From: Ophiothrix spiculata
Lineage: Eukaryota > Echinodermata > Ophiuroidea > Amphilepidida > Ophiotrichidae
NCBI GenBank assembly: GCA_000969725.1
Contig: JXSR01S003985.1
DNA: 36,465 nt
Strand: one strand, 5' to 3'
The position numbers were made by a program, and so were the translations under genes. Positions 8,591 to 19,480 of the stretch are shown here, one piece after another (within the stretch, counting starts at the first letter, position 1; every line of letters starts with the position of its first letter). The notes below the pieces were generated by a model, which was not told the origin of the DNA, did not search any database, and was given only the letters and a program-made list of their open reading frames with translations.

Positions 8591-10454
8591 TTTTCATTAT
8601 TATTACAGTAAGATTTTCATATAATAGAAAGCAGAAAATTGATAATCTATAAAGAATTTTTAGTATTCTGAAAATAATTCGGTTTGATGGAAAATATTTG
8701 CCTCAATGAAATATGATATCAACATCTGTCTGCGTGCTATGCAATCTGTATCCTTGAAACTGAACAGTGCTTTTTATTCATCAATAGGAATAACAAAACA
8801 GCTCTGTTATGAAGTGTTTAAACAATAGACACCAGAATTAAGAAATGTAGAAGATGTAGATATTTTAAATGTATCAGACCTTCTAATAAAATGAGATAAT
8901 TTTATCTTTCATGAGATTTTATGGTATATGATTTTTTTAATGCTTTTTATATTTCCAGTTTTAGTATATGTAAAGCAACCACTTTCATCTGTCAACAAAG
9001 TCTGCTATTTAAAGGCTAAAAAGTTCTTTTTTTATTTGCAGCATAAAAACTCATCCAATTCCATGCCGTTTTGGGTGCATTTTATATTAATTTGTCAAAA
9101 AAGCACCCAATTAACTATGGCAGGATACTCTTCATAGTTAATACAGAAACAAACAGACCAATATGAATGCACATTATGGATGATAGAATAAGTAAGATGG
9201 AAAAGATATGTGTCCTTAAATGTGTCATTTTTCCCCCAACAATCTAACATTTTCTCAAAAATGACCCAAAATATCCAATTTAAAGTGGAACAATTTGGAA
9301 ATACAGACAGACACTTTTACTTCTCAAATTACAAACTACTGTATAATTTGACAACTTTTCAATGGTAGTTTTAATACTGATATATTCGGCATATTAAATA
9401 TGGGTGATATTGAGTTCTATATGGGAGATATTTAATTCTATCTTAATTAGATTTAAAAAGGTTTAACAATATCTATAAAGTGGAATCCATGGATAATTGA
9501 TCAGAATAATCTGAACATTGTGTGCTCTTTTGTAGCAACTACTATTGGTTGTATATGATATAAGCTTGGGAGATAAAAGTTACTGATGTTTAGTGTTTGT
9601 AAGTAATCAATAAGTAAGCTAATGATTACCAAAATTTGTAAAAATAATGATGTGTAGCTGCTTTGTTACACAAAATAAGACAACAATTACAAATTCAGGT
9701 AGTGACAGGAAACACTTAATCATTCCATCACATTTAACATATCTCTGAATACTTTCATCATAATTCCTGCCTGCATCTCCTGTAACTAAATTATGATGTG
9801 TAAAATTGCCTCTATACCACTACCTGTAATGGTTTGTTACAAAGGTGTTGATGCAGTATAAACATGCCCACGGCTAAGAATATTTGTGAGCGTTGTCAGA
9901 ATGCATGACGAGACAGCTTCTGGCTGTTTAAGGAAAAATATCTTAAAATGTTAATAAGGATTCTATTTTAGAATTGAAAATTGGAAGCCTCATTGCTGAT
10001 TAAGTGAGGGTAGGATGTCAACTAATTTCAAATTTGGCTTAACAATTTAGTGATCAGAGAAAGCACTGGTTCAGAGGACTTCACTGGTTTTTGAAGAAAG
10101 AAATCTGATCTATTGTTTGAGATTGTTTTGCCAGATAAAAAGAATTATGATTTTGGCTATCATTTTGAAATGTTTCATTTATTTTAAAGTTATTTTTGCT
10201 GTATATTGGTTCTATATAAGTACTCTTTTTTCATAAACATTTTCTGAGGTAGGGTTCCAATGATTCTCTTTTGCATACCAACAAGTGGGAAACGCATTTG
10301 TAATGAAATGAGATGTTGAAAGAGACCTGGGTGGCATATTTCTAAAGCTTTAATTCATAATCCATTCTCCTTTTTTGTGGACTCAAAAACACCTTTGCTG
10401 CCAGATTTAGAAGTAGTTGGACATTCCAATAATTTCCCAACACATCAAACACTC
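8591..10454. other. No gene recognised
   Basis: AT-rich, with stops in all frames. The 69-codon frame at 8928-9137 starts with a hydrophobic run but shows no domain. A 7-bp stem (TGGGTGC/GCACCCA, 9072-9109) is the only local structure noted. Confidence 0.5.
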
Positions 10455-10735
10455 CTTATGGGATGTCTTGACCAAGTGGTTAGAGCATTGGGCTCGCAAT
10501 CCACGGATTGGGGGTTCGAATCCCATCACTGCCGCTTGCGCTACTGAAAGCCCAAGGGTAACATTGTTGCATCTACACGATCAGCCAGAATATGACTGAT
10601 TAGGTCTAGAGTTTAAATTAGAGTGGTATTCATGTCAGCTTATTGAAATCCAGCTTAGTGTGTCTACTGAGTATCCTAATGGATCATTTAAAACAAGACA
10701 AAACAAACACCCAAAAAGTCAAAACAAATTTATAG
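10455..10735 (+). mobile_element. tRNA-derived SINE
   Basis: The head carries a near-consensus A box (TGACCAAGTGG) and a perfect B box (GGTTCGAATCC), 40-odd bases apart, as in RNA polymerase III promoters. A T-arm (TGGGG/TCCCA around GTTCGAA) and an anticodon loop CTCGCAA, reading CGC (Ala), can be drawn. The acceptor stem pairs poorly and there is no CCA or terminator just after, so this is a SINE head and not a working tRNA gene. An unrelated body follows (about 10536-10690), then an A-rich tail with ACAAGACAAAACAAAC. Such elements are transcribed by Pol III and mobilised by a LINE. Confidence 0.8.
10461..10535 (+). promoter_or_regulatory. Internal Pol III promoter (A and B boxes) of the SINE
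   Basis: The A box lies at about 10469-10479 and the B box at about 10514-10524. Both are inside the transcribed region, as in tRNA genes. Whether it is still used cannot be judged. Confidence 0.65.
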
Positions 10736-11626
10736 CAAAATACAAGAACATACAGCAAGTCTAAAATATGTCATAAATGTAGGAGGGTTTGATCTGAGAG
10801 TCAAATTGCTGACTGAGCAGGGACTTAAGTGGCATAATTTATTGTGTGATACCTAGGTGTCGTAATATGTAATTGAACATCAATTATTGTCAGAAAGATC
10901 AAATTTCAAATGAACCATCCTATTTTTCACCTCTATGGTAAGGGTGTTAGAACTAATCGAAGGGCTATTTATGTTTTTCCACTAATTTAAGGCCCAATAC
11001 TTCAAAACTTCTTCAGTGCAAATAAGATTCATTTGTGCAGTACTTACCTGTAAAAGTATGTCTAGAGTTCTTTCCAAAGCCTTGCTTGGGGCAGATGGTT
11101 TTTTAAAAACTTTTTAAAAATTATTGATTGTACTCTTAAGGCAAATATGCTTGCAAACATAAAATAGATACAGTTCCTTGACATTTCTGAGTTAAGTGTG
11201 ATGCAGAGTAACCTTTAAGAGTAGTAGATATTTTTCAGGTGCCGGTTTTAATGAAATTCACTTAATCATTTAATACTTAATACCTGTCCCAGGAACAAGT
11301 TAAATGTAAATTCTGTTACATAAAGTGTTGTGGCCCAGTGGCAAGTTAAATGCAAATTCTGTTAAGTGTTGAGAAGCAAGATTTGTGGACACATGACTGT
11401 GGCATATTTGTCAAGATGCTGGTGGCATGTAGTTTTAGTCAACATAAAAGGTGGAAAAAGAATATTTTTAGTAAAATAAGGATGCCCACCTCACATGTTG
11501 TAATGCACTATACCTTTAATGAAATAAGACATAGCAGCTAACATATTGTTCTCCTCTTACTAATTGTTAACCGTTCATCAATCTTATCTGTCTGTACCTG
11601 TCTGAACTAATAACAATTCATACACT
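10736..11626. other. No gene; one 46-bp tandem duplication
   Basis: CAAGTTAAATG.AAATTCTGTT occurs at 11296-11317 and again at 11342-11363, a 46-bp period, with AAGTGTT after both. Otherwise AT-rich and featureless. Confidence 0.6.
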
Positions 11627-11790
11627 CTGCGTTAAGCACGCGTTGAAATTGTAAATCTAATTGGACAATTTGCAACTCATACGCATTCATTAATCTCGTC
11701 TAGTTGCACGCTGCGTATCGCGTGGTGCGTTGTACAATTCCATGTACGCGTACGCGTAACATGCTCGCGCGTGTATGGCAAGTTTCATTT
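11627..11790. other. CpG-rich patch
   Basis: I count 17 CpG dinucleotides in about 160 bases, including GTACGCGTACGCGTAAC and CTCGCGCG, whereas CpG is scarce in the AT-rich flanks. It could be the end of a young or unmethylated repeat, part of a larger element that includes the hairpin at 11920, or a small regulatory island. No ORF or promoter motif supports a gene start here. Confidence 0.6.
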
Positions 11791-11919
11791 TAAAAGAAAG
11801 GTAAATCTAAATTACATGGATGGTTGCATTTTCTATGTTTTATTGAAATAGGAAACACATTTTAAAATAATAATGCCGTTTATTTTTTTACAATATAATT
11901 CTAATCATTGTCGTGTATG

Positions 11920-12113
11920 AATTAGATTAATAACTGCTCTTTACTTGGCGCTCGTTAAATTGTACAAAAATAATGCACCTTGTGCTGAAGTCGAAGTTGT
12001 CCAACTCACTCGGCTGCGCCTCGTGAGTGTGGACAACTTCAACTTCAGCACGCAGTGCATTATTGTTGTACAATTTCACTCGCGTCAAGTAACACGCAGT
12101 TATTAATCTATAA
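11920..12113. mobile_element. Long hairpin element C (CGGCTGCGCC apex)
   Basis: Arms of about 85 bp pair nearly throughout. AGATTAATAACTGC at the left pairs with GCAGTTATTAATCT at the right, then TACTTG, AAATTGTACAA.AATAATGCAC, GTGCTGAAGT.GAAGTTGTCCA and ACTCAC. The turn is TCGGCTGCGCCTC. The arms share no sequence with element P (3237-3399) but the turn is the same apart from one base. No coding content. Confidence 0.88.
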
Positions 12114-12702
12114 TTATAGATTGTAAACTATCTTGGCTCAAACAGGCTTGGTGCATTCTATCCACAAAGCAATTAATCTTACACGACCTCATTAATCAAT
12201 CAAATCCAGTAATAATGTTGCTGACACTATCCGTTTAAATGGATACACAAACAATCGTTTAATGTTTAGAAATGCTAAATATATTTGTAAAAAGTTTCAG
12301 TGAACACAAGATCATAGTTTTCAAAGTAATTTTGAATGCACCAAAATTGTATTTTCCAAGGTCATTTTTTATGCTTAAAACTTTGACTATACAAAAAAAC
12401 TACATCCTCAAATTTAACTGGTGACAGTATAGACAAATCCGACTTCATGCATTTTGCACCTCATTGATGGGCCATTACTGGGAGGCATCCTCTCAAGACA
12501 TCCCAAATTGATGCATGATTGGCGCAATTTTCAAATTGAATACATTCATGCGTGTAAAAATAAATTGTGGTTTCAATGATAACACAATACAATATTGATC
12601 TTTAAAGCACACAGAAAACACCCGATATGGATTGTTAAAACACCCATTAGGAGCAGAAGCCACCCAGTTATGGCTGACATGACATGACTAGTCGGAGTCA
12701 CG
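12114..12702. other. No feature recognised
   Basis: AT-rich with stops in all frames. No inverted or tandem structure was noted beyond short words. Confidence 0.5.
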
Positions 12703-12930
12703 CAGTGGCGTGCCCAGGATTTTTTGAGTGGGGGGCACAACCATCAGTTTACCCCGAATGACCAATAGCTGCAGAAGGGTAAAATGTGATATTTTTAGAT
12801 TTTTTTCATAATGCGCGCGTAGTGCGCGAAATTTTTTTCAATTAATGCAAAACACGGCAAATTTTGACTGAATATTGACAGAATAAGAGGAATTTCGCGC
12901 GAAGCGCGCACAATTTTTGCTTTTTCATAC
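12703..12930 (+). mobile_element. hAT-like transposon 5' end
   Basis: Starts CAGTGGCGTGCCCAGGATT, the kind of terminus (CAGTGGCGT..CCAGG) seen in many hAT-type invertebrate elements, followed by the usual G-run GTGGGGGGCAC. GCGCGCGTAGTGCGCGAAATT (12813-12833 area) and TTTCGCGCGAAGCGCGC (about 12892-12908) are GC-rich islands commonly found inside such ends. No opposite terminus was found, so the right limit is arbitrary. A related end begins at 36210. Confidence 0.5.
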
Positions 12931-13225
12931 TTAAATTATCAAAAACAAAGGGAAATACTGTAAACATAGATACAACATTAAAAATCTCCACTTATGAACA
13001 AAATGCATGTTCTTAGATGCTGTTCAGAATGTTTATTTTTAAACCTCTTGCTGTCATGTTTAAACTCAATGAGTGTATGCTGGGATATTTTATTCAGATT
13101 CTTAAAATGTTTATGTTTTTAAAATGTCATCCCTTAATATCACAAAGTGTCTAGCAGAGTTGATATGAGTATTTGATAGGTATTTCTTTGCTGCTGTTTT
13201 TTTTGGTGACAAATCTGACCTGAAA

Positions 13226-13590
13226 GTACAAGGTGTCTCTGATTGTGTGCAAAAACTATAGCAGTTGGAGAATTCAATTATAATACATCTCTCTTCTAGA
13301 TGGTCGTAAAATATAACTATCACAACATTATTATTTTTTGAGTTATCAACAAAGATTAATATGTATATCAAAAATGCATTTATTCAAAATTCAACAACAA
13401 AAATGTTATTCTAATGTGCACCCTTTTCCATTTTCCCACTGGTTTTCTGAAAACTCTACAAAATCAAGGTCTCAAGATAATAATGATAGTTTAAAATAGA
13501 AACTATCTTTCACAAATTTAAACTCCAACTGCTATAGTTTTTGCACATAATTATTTTTCTACATGTAACCATTTTTGAAACACCTGGTAC
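13226..13590. mobile_element. Fold-back element with perfect 25-bp inner repeat
   Basis: The 25 bases at 13246-13270 are the exact reverse complement of 13523-13547 (core GCAAAAACTATAGCAGTT). Pairing continues outward to GTACAAGGTGT / ACACCTGGTAC, and inward through CTATC..ATTATTAT..TTGAG. The centre of about 130 bp is unpaired. The 86-codon minus-strand frame over 13111-13371 crosses an arm and is not supported as a gene. Confidence 0.75.
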
Positions 13591-13613
13591 TAATACTAGT
13601 AACACTGATTGTA

Positions 13614-13851
13614 CACTGTTATACTGTTGGTCAATTTTTAAACTATGAACAACCCAATTGTTGGGTAAATAATATTAACCGACTGTTGGTGAAATTTTAC
13701 CCAATATTTGGGTAATTAGCTAAAACTTTTACCCAACAGTTAGGTAATTAGCCAACATTGTACGCAACGTTGGTAATTATTTACCCAGAAGTTGGGTTGT
13801 TAATAGATGAACCAACGTTGGGTAAATTATTTGCCCAACGTTCTAACAGTG
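13614..13851. mobile_element. TA-flanked MITE filled with CCAAC/GTTGG palindromes
   Basis: Terminal repeats CACTGTTA.A..GTTGG match in inverted orientation, 16 of 19 positions counting the flanking TA at 13612-13613 and 13852-13853. Between the ends lie about eight diverged copies of a palindromic unit of the form CCCAAnnnTTGGGTAA, spaced roughly 25-30 bp. The best are ACCCAATTGTTGGGTAA (about 13651) and ACCAACGTTGGGTAA (about 13811). The arrangement suggests repeated binding sites for a transposase or host protein, which is inference. No coding capacity. Confidence 0.8.
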
Positions 13852-13853
13852 TA

Positions 13854-15119
13854 GCTATTCCTGTTGAAGCAACAAAATTGTTAATCATATCATCAAGATT
13901 TCAAAATAGGATGCACTGACTTCCACAAATCTTTTATATTGCGAAGCAATGACAATATACACAGATTCACACATGGCTTATGAATATGCCTTGCAGTAGA
14001 TGATATATTTTTCACCTGTTTAATTGATATATTATGATTCATCACTCATACCTGTCACTAGCTATACATGTATCATATCAGATTTACAACTTGTTAATAA
14101 TCTCAGTGATACTTGCACATATCTATGAAAAAGGGGAGGAACTCATATCAAAAATTACATGGAGTGCTGTAGTGCTATAGAAGACTGTGAATCTTAGATT
14201 TGGTGATTCTCATCTTAGCGGTGACATATTTGTATAGTATGATCATTTTGACCAAAGTATAGTATTATCATTTTGAGCAAATAGAATCCTTCTTGAGCAT
14301 GTTTTATAATTGTGGAGATATGATTTTTAAGGTATATCAACCAATTTGTTTTGATGATGTATGGTATATTAATCAATATTAAGTGTCCCTCCCTGAATTT
14401 CTGTGATGATAAGGGTGATAGCAATTAAGTTTAAAACACTGATTAATGCGAATGTCATTTAAATATATCACACCTAATTGTAATTTGTGTTACTAATTTA
14501 TTTTGAAACAGAATGTTGAAGTTGCTTTTTATCTATCTTTATAGTATCTGATATTTAAGGTGACTATTAAAATTTGCAAAATGCATTAAGATTTTGCAAG
14601 AACTATTGCAAGAGTTATTTATGTTTCCATAATATACGTTACCATTAAAAAAAACATCACTGGAGTTTTTCCCTTTTTAACAAATGAAAATCTGATAGTT
14701 CATTTTAAAATCATAAGGTGACATTGTCAATCAAGATTTATTGTATTATGGTCAGCATATGGTACATGGTTTGCCATATGCAGTCTGATAACATCAGATT
14801 TTTGCTTTGAAAACATTAAACATTAAAATTTAGATACACATTTAACAAACTTACAATAATCGAATTTTTCTAATGGTCAGTTATCCGCACCTTGTTAGTA
14901 CTTACAACCCTTAAGAATTTAGAAATCAAAATTTCCACCACTCTTTGAGAAAATAATATTTCATTTTCCAAAGCAGAATATAGATAGCCATATTTGACCG
15001 TCATTTACGTTAACGTATATAATATTAACATGAACATGAATCAATGTCAATTTATCAGTATTAGATAATGCGCCTGTTAAAAACAATGCAGCATTCAAAA
15101 AATTTGGTATAGTTTATCT
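13854..15119. other. No gene recognised
   Basis: AT-rich. Around 14236-14282, AGTAT.ATCATTTTGA.CAAA is duplicated in tandem. The 69-codon minus-strand frame at 14215-14424 has no domain. Confidence 0.5.
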
Positions 15120-15304
15120 NNNNNNNNNNNNNNNNNNNNNNNNNNNNNNNNNNNNNNNNNNNNNNNNNNNNNNNNNNNNNNNNNNNNNNNNNNNNNNNNN
15201 NNNNNNNNNNNNNNNNNNNNNNNNNNNNNNNNNNNNNNNNNNNNNNNNNNNNNNNNNNNNNNNNNNNNNNNNNNNNNNNNNNNNNNNNNNNNNNNNNNNN
15301 NNNN
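15120..15304. other. Assembly gap (185 N)
   Basis: A run of 185 undetermined bases. Any reading frame drawn across it is artificial. The right edge (GCGCCACGCGTGCGTTAAGAG) is CpG-rich, so a repeat probably caused the break. Confidence 1.
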
Positions 15305-15572
15305 TGCGCCACGCGTGCGTTAAGAGTGGCGTACATGACCCGATTTGAAAGGAAAAACAACTTTGAGAGATAGTATAATGTACATGATTTCCCCATAGAC
15401 TTTATATGGAAATTATTGAATTCAGCTGTATCTTGAATAATTGACCAATATTCAAGCTTAAACATTATACTTAAGTTCCAACCGGTAATACTAATTATTT
15501 AAGTCCAAAAGTACTTGATATTAAAGCAACCTCATTTGATGCCTTTCAGTGATAATGGCCCTGCTGCGGCGC

Positions 15573-15730
15573 ATGTACCAAATTTGGCGCTTTTACTGTT
15601 ACAGATTGGCGCTTTTTCTCTCTCTCTCAAAAACAAAGAAATGCATTAGAAATACACTGAAAATGGACGCATGTGGTGCTTTAACTTACAAGTTTTTATT
15701 TTTGTGGCGCATTGTAAGAACTAGTTGAGT
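15573..15730 (+). mobile_element. hAT-like 3' fragment, copy 1
   Basis: Shares CTCTCTC.AAAAACAAAGAAAT.CATTA, TTCACTGA-like sequence and TGTGGC.CATTGTAAG.ACTAGTTGAG with 26895-27025. The terminal ..AACCCCTG seen in that copy is changed here to TTGGTT, so the end has decayed or was trimmed. Three GGCGC words lie in the left half. Confidence 0.6.
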
Positions 15731-18325
15731 TGGTTTATATAGTATAGGGAGGGGTTAAAATATGTACAAAAATTTAGAAGACTGTCTTGTTTAATGAAAG
15801 AATATACAAACATATCTTTTAGGCAAGATAAAATTATCTGGTTCATGAAAACAGACCTAGATTTCTTATTGATTTTGTTTGAGATATGATTGAACTTAAC
15901 GGACAAAAGTAGGTCAAAATAATCAGAGGAAGCATATAATGACAAAAAGCATTACAATGCAGAGATAATCAAGTTTGAAGTACATCAACTTGCTTTCAGT
16001 GATAGAAAACTGACATTAACACTAAAATAAATGGATTTCATAGAAAATAACATAACAAAAATAACTTTTTAATATAATTTTTTTAGCCTTATCTACCATT
16101 CCCGTTGTTAGTCATCTGTATATAAAATTGCAAAATGTTGAACAGTTTTTCACTGTAATTGCTTTCTTGAGCTGATAGCACATTTCTTGCTATGTAGTCT
16201 GCACAATAATATGTGGGTTGCTCTGGCAAAATGAGCGGAAAGTTGCAAATGAAGATTTGGAATAAATTGCTTCTAAAGTAAAAATATAGTGAAAAGATTG
16301 AATTTTGTTTTTGTGTACATAAAACACATCTATGCATAGATATTAAACTATATTTCAAGTTTCGAAGGTAAGTTATGCCAGGAAGTGCAATTAATCACAG
16401 TTAATTGAACACATTTTACTATAAAACACTATAGTACTCAATAATTTTAAAGTAGATTTACAGTTAATTTTTATTGCCAGATTTTCAGTGGACTGCCTTG
16501 TATTTTGATCTCTAAATGGAGAATGGAGAAAGAAAGTGTGACATATTATATATCATTTGAAAGCTAAAATTATAGAGAACTAAAATATGCCATAAACTCA
16601 AATATGAAATGTGTGACTTTTCCGATCATTTTGTCAGAGCACCCCTCAAATGTTTCCCAAATTAACAACAACAACAACAAGGGGTTTACCTTGATTACTT
16701 TCTTCAAGAGATAACAAATTTTGATTGCCAACACTCTTTTGCACTTTTCACTAAATTAACCTTTACGAGTTTCCCTTAATGGCCTTGTGTCACAAGTTGG
16801 ATATAGTGAATGGGTGGAGGCATTACAGGCTTCTCCAAAGATCAAAAGTCTGTTTGCTATATTTTCTAAAAGGTGTAGTCAATTGATTTGGTTTATACTT
16901 GTTTACTTGTTCGTTGGGTTATTAGTTAGCATAGTTTGACCTTTTACATACTATTTCCTTTTTGAAATAATGACATCTGAATAGAGCAAGACAGTGGTGG
17001 AGGATGAATAGAGCAGGATGCAATGGAGTTGAGGCATGTATTACAATACATTCTGGTGTGACCAATATTGCTGATATAATGTAAACTTCCCCTAGTCCGA
17101 TTTTTAAGGTGGTTACTAAACTACTGTCTAAACCTGATGTAATGGAAATTAAAATGGTAGTATTACATTCAGAATATTTAAAATTTTACATCTTTGTTTT
17201 TGACCCCTGTAATTCTGTTGGACAGTTTTAATTTTGTGACACAAGTGTGAATTTTTTGGCACCTTTGAGTGTCCCCAACACATTAGTTTCAGTCAATTCA
17301 ATGCAGGCAGTAAGAAATTACACTGCAATAGAGTTGCAAACACTTTACTCATAAAACGCCCTGAACAACTTTTGTGCCACTCTGTATATTGACTTACATG
17401 TTTGATATTTCAATTCCTTACATTCTCAGCTTTCCTATATAGTTATATACTTAGCAACAATGGCATTCAGAAACAATATGCTGTTTGAAAGTGTCCACAT
17501 TTTTTGTTTGAAAAATGTAACACATTTTACTCCCAACTCATGACACAAGGCCTACTTTGATATTTCTATTGTATTGACAAATAAGTATCTTTTCCCAATT
17601 GAAGCATTTCAATTTCTCTCAAATGACTTAAATGGTTGAAATAAATATCAAAGTTATGAGGAAACACTTTATATAAAACATAACACTTCCAGCATACTAC
17701 ATTTTAACTTCTTTTATTATTCAATGTTATTAATAACAAATTGACTGATTGAAAGGGGAAAAGTAGAATTTTCACCGTAGCAGTGAAATCCAATACTGTA
17801 ATTTATCATATCAAGTTTTTCTATATTTTCTAGCACTGCATGAAAAATAGATATCAATATTGTCCTTTGTTGACATTTAAATAGACGCATTATGTTTAAG
17901 TATCAACAATACGTATTACCTTATAACAATAGGTTGTTTTTGTTTTCAATATATCTCTGCTGTCAATGAAAAATGAGCATCAATAATCATTTAGAAAAAT
18001 GTCAGGGAAACAACATGATTTTATGTGGATATGAAAAATAAAGAAGTATCTTGGTAACATATCCAGCACACCACATAAATATCTTTTGAAATGGCTTGAT
18101 GGTAACCTGCCATGGGTAGAAAAAGATACATTTTTTTTCAAAAGAAGACTTACAAATTTATACAGCATTTCATTAGGTAATCACAAGTCACAAGTGAAGT
18201 TAGTAAAGTGGACTCCCAAGGCAGACAACCAAAGTTTACAACGTAATGTTAAATATATATTTTAAAAGCAGCAGATGATGGATCAGAAAAAAACAACCTG
18301 TAGGGTGGAAATTCAAAAGTATGGA
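15731..18325. other. No gene recognised
   Basis: A long AT-rich stretch. It contains a short ACA microsatellite (about 16666-16680) and the word GGCCTTGTGTCA..AGTTGG at 16781, inverted at about 17535-17554, with no matching flanks. The open frames at 15721-15945, 16089-16358 and 17980-18168 have no recognisable domain. Confidence 0.5.
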
Positions 18326-18329
18326 GGTT

Positions 18330-18446
18330 GAGCTGGCACTTCACAGCAGACAAAACCACGCGAGTTTATCCCCCCTTATGAGTTGGCAACAATACCTCCA
18401 AAGGTTAACACTCCTGTGGGTTAGGTCTGTTGTTGCATGCCAGCTC
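18330..18446. repeat. Small inverted-repeat element
   Basis: GAGCTGGCA..T.ACA.CAGAC..AACC at 18330-18356 is repeated in inverted orientation at 18419-18446. The interior is GC-richer than the surroundings. A 62-codon frame crosses it but is best explained by this structure. Confidence 0.6.
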
Positions 18447-19480
18447 AGTCAGCGTCTCTGTAAGGTGGCTTACAAAGATATAATTCCTGTATTTTTTATG
18501 ATTTTTTGATATATGCTATTTTCAGAATTGACTCTATATTCAGCAGACAGCAGCAACATATACCTGTTATGATTGTTCTTTATAACAAAGTCAGTGAAAA
18601 ATCAAAACAACAATTTTCATGGAATTCATTAATTTTAAAATCCTGTAGCAACATTTCGTGTGATATATCAAAGTGATACCTAAAGGCAGCCAGAATCACA
18701 ACTGAACTACAAGGCAAAATATGGTAACAAAATTGTGATAATCAAAGAAATGAACTACAGGCACAATAATGTGACAACATTGTGGAAAGCAAAACGAAGT
18801 AAGAATTTTGTTATAATTTTCAGCAGTTTGTCATCAAAACATGGATTATTCCTAAAGCCTCACAATGCAATCAACACAACACAATCATGCTTGTATACTA
18901 AGAAGACGCTATCGGCATCTGAAGAAGTTGCAACGAGTTTTAATTTCAAGGGTATATTATACAAAATTATCTTCAAAATAAGTTTTAAGTTTGAAATGCG
19001 CATCTTGGCAATGTAGTTATTTTTGATAGGATCTATACAACACCCAAAGGTTATTAAAGTTTTTATCATCTCCAAAAAGTCAAGTCAAAACAGAATGCTA
19101 CTTATGTCTTTGTCCCCAAAGGGGGTGCTCAAGGTTTCTCTTAGTAGAAACGTGGCACTGCAATTTTCAAAGGGATACCCATACTTTACAGATTAAGGGA
19201 CTCATCAATTCTGTCCATGATCTTAAGTCAAATTTGAGCACACATTTGCAAATATTCAGTGACTTTCTATTCCGCTTAAGATTTATGGAATTTTTTGGAT
19301 TAATTTTTTCCTGGCAAATTTTTTGAAAAAGACCCAAATTAAAATACCAAATTTGTGAAAAAGAGTGCAATGACCCAGAAGATTGCCTAAAGGTCCTGCC
19401 ATGTTTGCAGTACTTTCCCATACCCACTTGTGTGTAAAGCACCCCTCTCCCCAAGGTGTCGTGCATAGAATGAAATGAGC
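18447..19480. other. No gene recognised
   Basis: AT-rich. Overlapping frames on both strands at 18735-19075 and a 99-codon minus-strand frame at 19167-19466 show no known domain or splice context. The GTCCCCAAAGGGGGTGC word at about 19112 is a local GC palindrome. Confidence 0.45.

Noticed and set aside
9072-9109. Hairpin resembling a bacterial terminator (TGGGTGC...GCACCCA)
   Set aside because: The window is animal DNA, the loop is long, and no gene ends nearby.
10461-10535. Functional alanine tRNA gene
   Set aside because: The internal promoter and T-arm are good, but the acceptor stem pairs poorly and a SINE body with an A-rich tail follows.
13614-13851. CRISPR-like array, because of regularly spaced palindromic units
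   Set aside because: Units are highly diverged, spacers are short and AT-rich, the array lies within transposon-like ends, and no cas-like genes or prokaryotic context exist.
15061-15465. 134-codon minus-strand ORF
   Set aside because: It is drawn across 185 undetermined bases, so the frame is not real evidence.
16781-17554. Inverted pair GGCCTTGTGTCA..AGTTGG as ends of an element
   Set aside because: Only about 20 bp match (18 of 20) with no similarity just outside or inside, and no target duplication.
19167-19466. 99-codon minus-strand ORF
   Set aside because: The longest uninterrupted frame outside repeats and the gap, but no recognisable family, low-complexity lysine/asparagine stretches, and no supporting context.
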